A stretch of 64,000 bases of DNA from Rhodocollybia butyracea. Taxonomy: Eukaryota > Basidiomycota > Agaricomycetes > Agaricales > Omphalotaceae. The notes below the pieces were generated by a model. That model did no database searches and was not told where the DNA came from. It saw only the letters and a program-made list of their open reading frames with translations. Location: the NCBI GenBank assembly GCA_015501585.1, contig JADNRY010000077.1:1-64000 (forward strand), read 5' to 3'. Position numbers and translations under genes: made by a program. Every line of letters begins with the position of its first letter. The first letter of the stretch is position 1. Of this stretch, positions 59,422-64,000 are shown in pieces.

Positions 59422-59951
59422 AGGCTTAGTCCAGTAACTTTTCCACACTGGATTTTTCACCCTGGATTTTCAAATAAGACCACATGACGTGATCCTGACT
59501 AGACCATAATGTAGTGATTGATGTGACTAATTGTGACAATTGAATTGATTGCGCGTGCACTTTTCGTCCCCTTATCTTTCTTTAACTCAAACACCATCGA
59601 CACTTGCCGTGGTGCTTCCAATATTCAATACACTACCTTGTACACATACTACACACTCATTTACACCTTCTTTAATGACCAATGCATCCTGGACTGAGGC
59701 CAATGAAGCCAAACTTGTCAATTATGTCTGGGATCACTGTGCAGAGCTAGGAGATGGGGGAAATCTGGTAAAATCTATCGCCAATGGTGCTGCCATAGAG
59801 TTAGCAAAGTCTCCGCCTACTAAGGGTGGTCCCAAGACTGCAGGCTCTTGCACAATGAAATGGAAAAAGGTATGAAACAGGCATTCTTATCAATAGATTA
59901 ATATAACTGGGGTGAAAAAATCCAGTCTGAAAAAGTTACTGGACTAAGCCT
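59422..59951. mobile_element. TIR element of 530 bp carrying a Myb/SANT-like ORF
   Basis: Inverted ends AGGCTTAGTCCAGTAAC, continuing into CTGGATTTTTTCACC-like sequence on both sides. A TA lies outside each end (59420-59421 and 59952-59953). It contains a Myb/SANT-like ORF. Harbinger elements usually carry such a second gene, so this is probably a Harbinger-derived short element. The adjoining Harbinger nuclease may or may not be related. Confidence 0.75.
59675..59875 (+). CDS. Myb/SANT-like domain protein fragment
   Basis: The ATG at 59675 starts MTNASWTEANEAKLVNYVWDH; later GGPKTAGSCTMKWKKV ends with TGA straight after a GT-A splice-like site (AAAAAGGTATGA). Trp-containing W-x-E-A-x-E-A-x-L and the KT-x-x-x-C-x-x-KW pattern are those of the Myb/SANT-like DNA-binding domain found beside Harbinger transposases. 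Only the first exon remains before the terminal repeat, so it is likely a truncated gene. Confidence 0.55.
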   Translation: MTNASWTEANEAKLVNYVWDHCAELGDGGNLVKSIANGAAIELAKSPPTKGGPKTAGSCTMKWKKV

Positions 59952-60388
59952 TACCTTGGCGGTTCTGGGCGTTCCTTGTCACCCTAATTATAATTTATCT
60001 TGATAACCTTCATGAGGCCCAATACTGAGCTTGAGAAGCGACAAAAGCTTGCAGTAGCCATGGTTTTATGCTATATTAACCTTGGAGTGGGCTCAGCCAT
60101 TTCTCCATACTATGGGAAGCTTGAATATCATAATTCAAGCCTCACAGGGTATGAATGGTTGCTTGAACTATTGCATGGGCATCCAGATTGTATTCACACT
60201 GAACTTGCCACACGTAATCATGTCTTTTGGGTGCTATGCCTTGAGCTTAGGCTGCTTGGGGCAGAAGACTCCCAGTTTATAACTTTGGAAGAGTCACTTG
60301 CTATGTTTTTGTATATGTGCAGAACGGGCCTCAGTGTGCATCATGTTGGTGAGTGGTTTCAACACACAGGTACCACAATATCAAGGTA

Positions 60389-63300
60389 CAGTCATTCCCA
60401 CGTCCTTTATACATCTGAACTCCTTTATACAGTGGCCTCGGAATCATACAAAACACCTTAAACTGCCATCGGACTTTTGGTCATTTGAAGCATACAGTAA
60501 CCTTACACAATATCCGATGCTTAAATAAATAATAAACAGAAAAATTTGAGCTCACTGCATTGTATAACATGAAATCTACTGTCTAAACAGGAATTACACG
60601 GGCAGTTCCAAAAAAGGTCTCAAATTTTTCACATTTCCAGCAAGGTATAGCCTTTGTGCACACCCAAGAGCACGATGATAGGCAGCTAACTAGTTTTACA
60701 TGTATACAAAGCCCAACGAGCTGAACAGATGCAATACGAAGTCACATCACGCTGTTCAAAAGGGGAACCGTACTGAATAAGGGAAATCAATTGGACGCCA
60801 CACAAGTTTTCTTGCCTCTCCAGGTCAAAATGGTCAATAAAGCAAAATCCCAGGCGCTTCAGAAACAACTAGAACGAGAGGAAAAAAACAAGCTTGAAAA
60901 AGAAGCATGCAGGAGATATGAAGAAGAGCAAACACAAGTATTAGGTGCCAATGAAAGGCATAAAGGTGCGCGGAAAATCTGTGAAGAGGTCTCCAACCAG
61001 CATTTTCTTGAAACAAAGAGACGCGTTCTACTCAACCATGGTACCTTGCTTACCCATTTCAATGGTGGCAAGTCGATCTCAGAATTCAACAAGACAAAAC
61101 AGTTGCTCACTCCTGAAGAGGAAGATGTCATAGTGATGTACACCATTGAAATGGCAGACCGTGGCTTCCCTCTCAGTCCGCGTCGAATTCGTGAACATGC
61201 CAATCAGATTCTTAAACGTCGCCTTGGCTCACTGTTACGTGAAGATGGTCTGGATGAGGATTGGGCGACGCGTTTTATCAGGCGACACAATGCCAATCTT
61301 GGGAAATACTGGTCTTCACCATTGGACAGGTCGCGAGCGCGTGCTGTTAATCCTGTGACCAAAGCAGAGTTCTTTCAGTTGCTGAAGGATATCCGAATAA
61401 AACGGGACATACCAGATGAATTGGTTTACGCTGGTGACGAGACAGGAATCCAGTCAGGAATAGGAACAACAGAGTATGTCGTTGGAGGAAAAGGCAAGAA
61501 AGTACAGCATCAACAGCGCGATGGGAACAGGGAGAATATCACAGTCTTGCCGACAATCTGCGCAGATGGCACAAATCTCGCCCCAGCTATCATATACAAA
61601 GGCGAAGCCTACCAAAGCAAATGGCTACAGAATAACCCATTGGATGCAAGGTTAGTGCTGCTTTGCATCGTATGCTTGATACTTACACACAATATACCAG
61701 GCTTGGATACCAGAAGAAAGGCTACACAGACAATGAAATTGGCCGAGTGTGGATCGAAGACTTTGATAAACAAACACGCGAAAAGGCGAATGGCCGTCAC
61801 CGACTTCTGTTAGTTGATGGGCATAACTCACATTACTCTCTCGAATTCCTACAGTACGCGATTGATCACAATATCCATGTACTATGCTACCCCTCCCACT
61901 CCACCCATATCTACCAAGGACTCAATGTTGTTATCTTTGCATCATTGAAGCGTGTCTGGAGCGATGAACGTGATAAATTTGAACTGAACCATGGAAAGGT
62001 TGACAAGGTCAATTTTATGGCAATCTATGCCAAGGCACATGTTCGTGCATTCATGGAAACAAACATAAAAGCCGCGTTTTCGAAGACTGGTATTGTTCCC
62101 TTCAATCCAGACGTTGTCTCGGAACAGGCAATGGCTCCAAGCCTCGAAACTTCGACATCAACAACGCGTATGATGCCCCTGGGTGTTGCAAGCCCTGTGC
62201 GAGAAATTTCAGCTCTCATTGCTGCCCAGTTGCAAAAACGAAAGGCTGACTCACTGGATTCCCATACCCCACCCGGAACTCCACCTCACCGTCGTCCTTC
62301 CCCATTCCTAACATGCTCGCCGTCAGCTTGCACCCCTGTGTCTCGTAATCAGCAATCTCTAGCTGTAGCAAACACAATTTCACGGCTCACATCTACTTCG
62401 GCATCCTTCCTCGTTACAAGCTCACCCATTGCATCAACATCACAGCTCCCTCCGTTGGCAACGACCTTCATTTCTCCACAAGGTGATCGCAATGTGGAAC
62501 TTCTTCGATGTAAGCCCATGACCCAACATGAAGCTGAGCTTCAAGAGGCACTATGAGCGAGCAATGCCATAATCAACCTCCAAAAAGGATGGTTGATGTC
62601 AATGCAAGCACAGAATGTGCTGCAGGAGATGTACACAACTCGTGTTCGAGGGCAACTCGAGTATAAGGAAGGAAAGGATGCTGCTGGGAAGAAGAAATCG
62701 AAGAGATTGAACGCGGATGGCCGACCGAAACTCTTGACTAGCGCTGAGTTCCGGAATGTTATTGAAGTGGCGACTCTGGAGAAGGCAGCAGAGGAAGAGG
62801 CAGTAACGAGGAAAAAGGACGCCAGGGTAACCGCAAACCAATGTCTTGCAACGGCAGTGTCGATATGGGAGGCTGAAAAGCAACCTCGTGAGGACGAGAA
62901 TGCAAAGCAGCTAAAAGCATGGGAGTCATCAGTTAAAGAATGGGAAAAGGAAAGAGACCTGGCACGCACTGAGAAACGAAAAGCAGTCTGGACAAAACCT
63001 ACAAAGCCCACCTATGTCTCTGGCTTACTGCTCAAGGCCCAACCAAAACCGAAACTTGGAGATTTCTTATCGGAAGAACGAGTTGCGCCCAATAGAGCCA
63101 ACGCTGCACAAGATGTTTCGATGGATGGAGATGTGACAGACAAGGATGGGAGCAAGAGCAAGAGCGAAGGCAAGCACGAGCGTCTCAGCGGCGCCAGAGA
63201 TGTAAACGGCAACAATCCAGATAGCGACGAGGAGAACAACGATGGGGATAGTTAATTGAAACGCGCGATTAACGGGCTTATATAGTTCACTCCATTTAGC

Positions 63301-63535
63301 AATCACAGCTGATGTGACGACTGTATAAAGGAGTCAAAGTACACTGATAACGAATATTTTCACTGATAGCTTTAATCGGAGGTATTTCCCTCCTCTTTGA
63401 GTAAATATTATTAGCAAAGAGTGTATAAGGACTATGTTAAAAACTTTCTATTGATTCAGAATTGGAACCAAGGCCACATAGATTCATTCCGAGGCGAAAG
63501 TAAATTTCACTGTATAAAGGACGTGGGAATGACTG
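60389..63535 (+). mobile_element. Complete pogo/Fot1-type transposon (3.1 kb)
   Basis: Inverted ends CAGTCATTCCCACGTCC, extending through TTTATACA. A TA duplication flanks the element (60387-60388 and 63536-63537). It contains one transposase gene. TA targets and DDE_1/CENP-B-type transposase are the definition of the pogo branch of Tc1/mariner. Confidence 0.95.
60830..63255 (+). pseudogene. Pogo-family (DDE_1) transposase, probably inactive
   Basis: The start is MVNKAKSQALQKQLEREEKN (ATG 60830). A CENP-B-type DNA-binding region follows (LTPEEEDVIVMYTIEMADRG, RRIREHANQIL, WATRFIRRHN), then DDE_1: VYAGDETGIQSG (Asp 1), an intron at 61651-61701 after NNPLDA, LLLVDGHNSHYS (Asp 2), and YPSHSTHIYQGLNVVIF, where the third catalytic position is Asn (AAT 61924-61926) instead of the Asp of the usual GLDV/PLDV. 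TGA 62554-62556 interrupts the frame; the same frame continues in a charged coiled-coil tail (YKEGKDAAGKKKSKRLN..) to 63255. CGA-to-TGA would explain that stop. Confidence 0.9.
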
Positions 63536-64000
63536 TAAGTAATCTGTGGCATGTGTAGATTATTGGGACTCATTCTTGATCCAGCCACTTCCAAAAAATC
63601 CTTTCATTTCTTGCCAGTCCCCAGTTCTACAGTCGTTGGGTTAAGCCTCCTGTTGTTGGATCTCCTGTCCTCAAGGAGATTCAAAGGCAGCCTAAGTGGA
63701 CTCCATTCTTTGACAGTGTCCTTGGTGCCATGGATGGAACCCACATAAATTGCTGTCCTTCAGTTGCAGATCTTCAACTTGCAAGGAACTGCAAAGGAGG
63801 GGTGACACAAAATTGTCTTGCTGTTGTCTCAATGGACATGCAGTTCCTGTTCTTTGTCAGTGGGTGGGATGGCTGTGCTGCAGATTCCAACATGTACAGT
63901 AAAGCCAGGATGAAAGACTTTCCAATTCCTGATGGCCGACACTATCTTTCTGATGCCGGGTTTGGTATCTGCGACTCGCTTCTTGTACCATACCGGAATG

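Larger units (their letters stand above)
60012..64000 (+). pseudogene. Harbinger (DDE_Tnp_4) nuclease gene, split by a pogo element, incomplete at window end
   Basis: The left part (60012-60385) encodes MRPNTELEKRQKLAVAM and ITLEESLAMFLYMCRTGLSV, then VGEWFQHTGTTIS, the helix-turn-helix region before the nuclease. The right part (from about 63589) gives FQKILSFLASPQFYSRWVKP, then LGAMDGTHINC (first catalytic Asp) and HYLSDAGFGICD (second Asp). The third residue lies beyond the window. The host intron would start GTAAGT at 60386 and end CCAG near 63588. The pogo element sits 1 base into this donor site, its TA duplication being part of GTAAGT. PIF/Harbinger nucleases mobilise elements with TWA duplications and need a Myb-like partner. 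Confidence 0.85.

Overview
The window is nuclear DNA of a filamentous fungus, almost certainly a mushroom-forming basidiomycete (Agaricomycetes). This rests on genes cut by many 45-80 nt GT..AG introns, tightly packed housekeeping genes, DUF6533-type seven-helix membrane proteins, a NACHT-WD40 NLR, and a dense, nested set of Copia, hAT, Harbinger, pogo and TIR/MITE elements typical of that group.

Layout. 0-2 kb: a secreted, low-complexity Ala/Gly/Thr/Asn repeat protein. 2.2-5 kb: a gag-only LTR retrotransposon that carries a solo-LTR-like insert. 5-19.9 kb: a transposon graveyard. It contains a 285-bp palindrome, a CCTAGG-rich TIR element, and an apparent fold-back element of about 9.2 kb. 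The fold-back arms are inverted arrays of a 308-bp (2 x 154 bp) repeat, with a Copia element inserted into one arm; two further MITEs follow. 19.9-37.6 kb: the gene-rich core. It holds a Dal5-like MFS transporter, an SNM1/Pso2 DNA-repair nuclease, a two-helix membrane protein, tRNA-Ile(AAU), a head-to-head VPS37/RRP40 pair (ESCRT-I and RNA exosome), two seven-helix proteins and a SET-domain protein. 38.7-39.5 kb: a decayed gene. 41.5-46 kb: a NACHT-WD40 NLR with about 15 nearly identical WD40 repeats, now interrupted by stops and frameshifts. 46.2-58.6 kb: two diverged copies of a block carrying a small secreted-protein gene, separated by a damaged Copia element. hAT MITEs, a CATCAGG-family TIR element and an autonomous-type hAT transposon are nested in this region. 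59.4-64 kb: a Harbinger-type MITE with a Myb/SANT-like ORF, then a Harbinger nuclease gene whose intron donor is split by a complete pogo element. The Harbinger gene runs off the window.

The genes do not form one pathway. The gene-rich core is ordinary cell biology, while both flanks record successive TE insertions whose order can be read from target-site duplications. Several conserved genes (transporter, SET, seven-helix, NLR, repeat protein) each carry a single-base frameshift. Assembly or homopolymer errors must therefore be considered before calling them pseudogenes. All calls come from reading the sequence; no database search was run.
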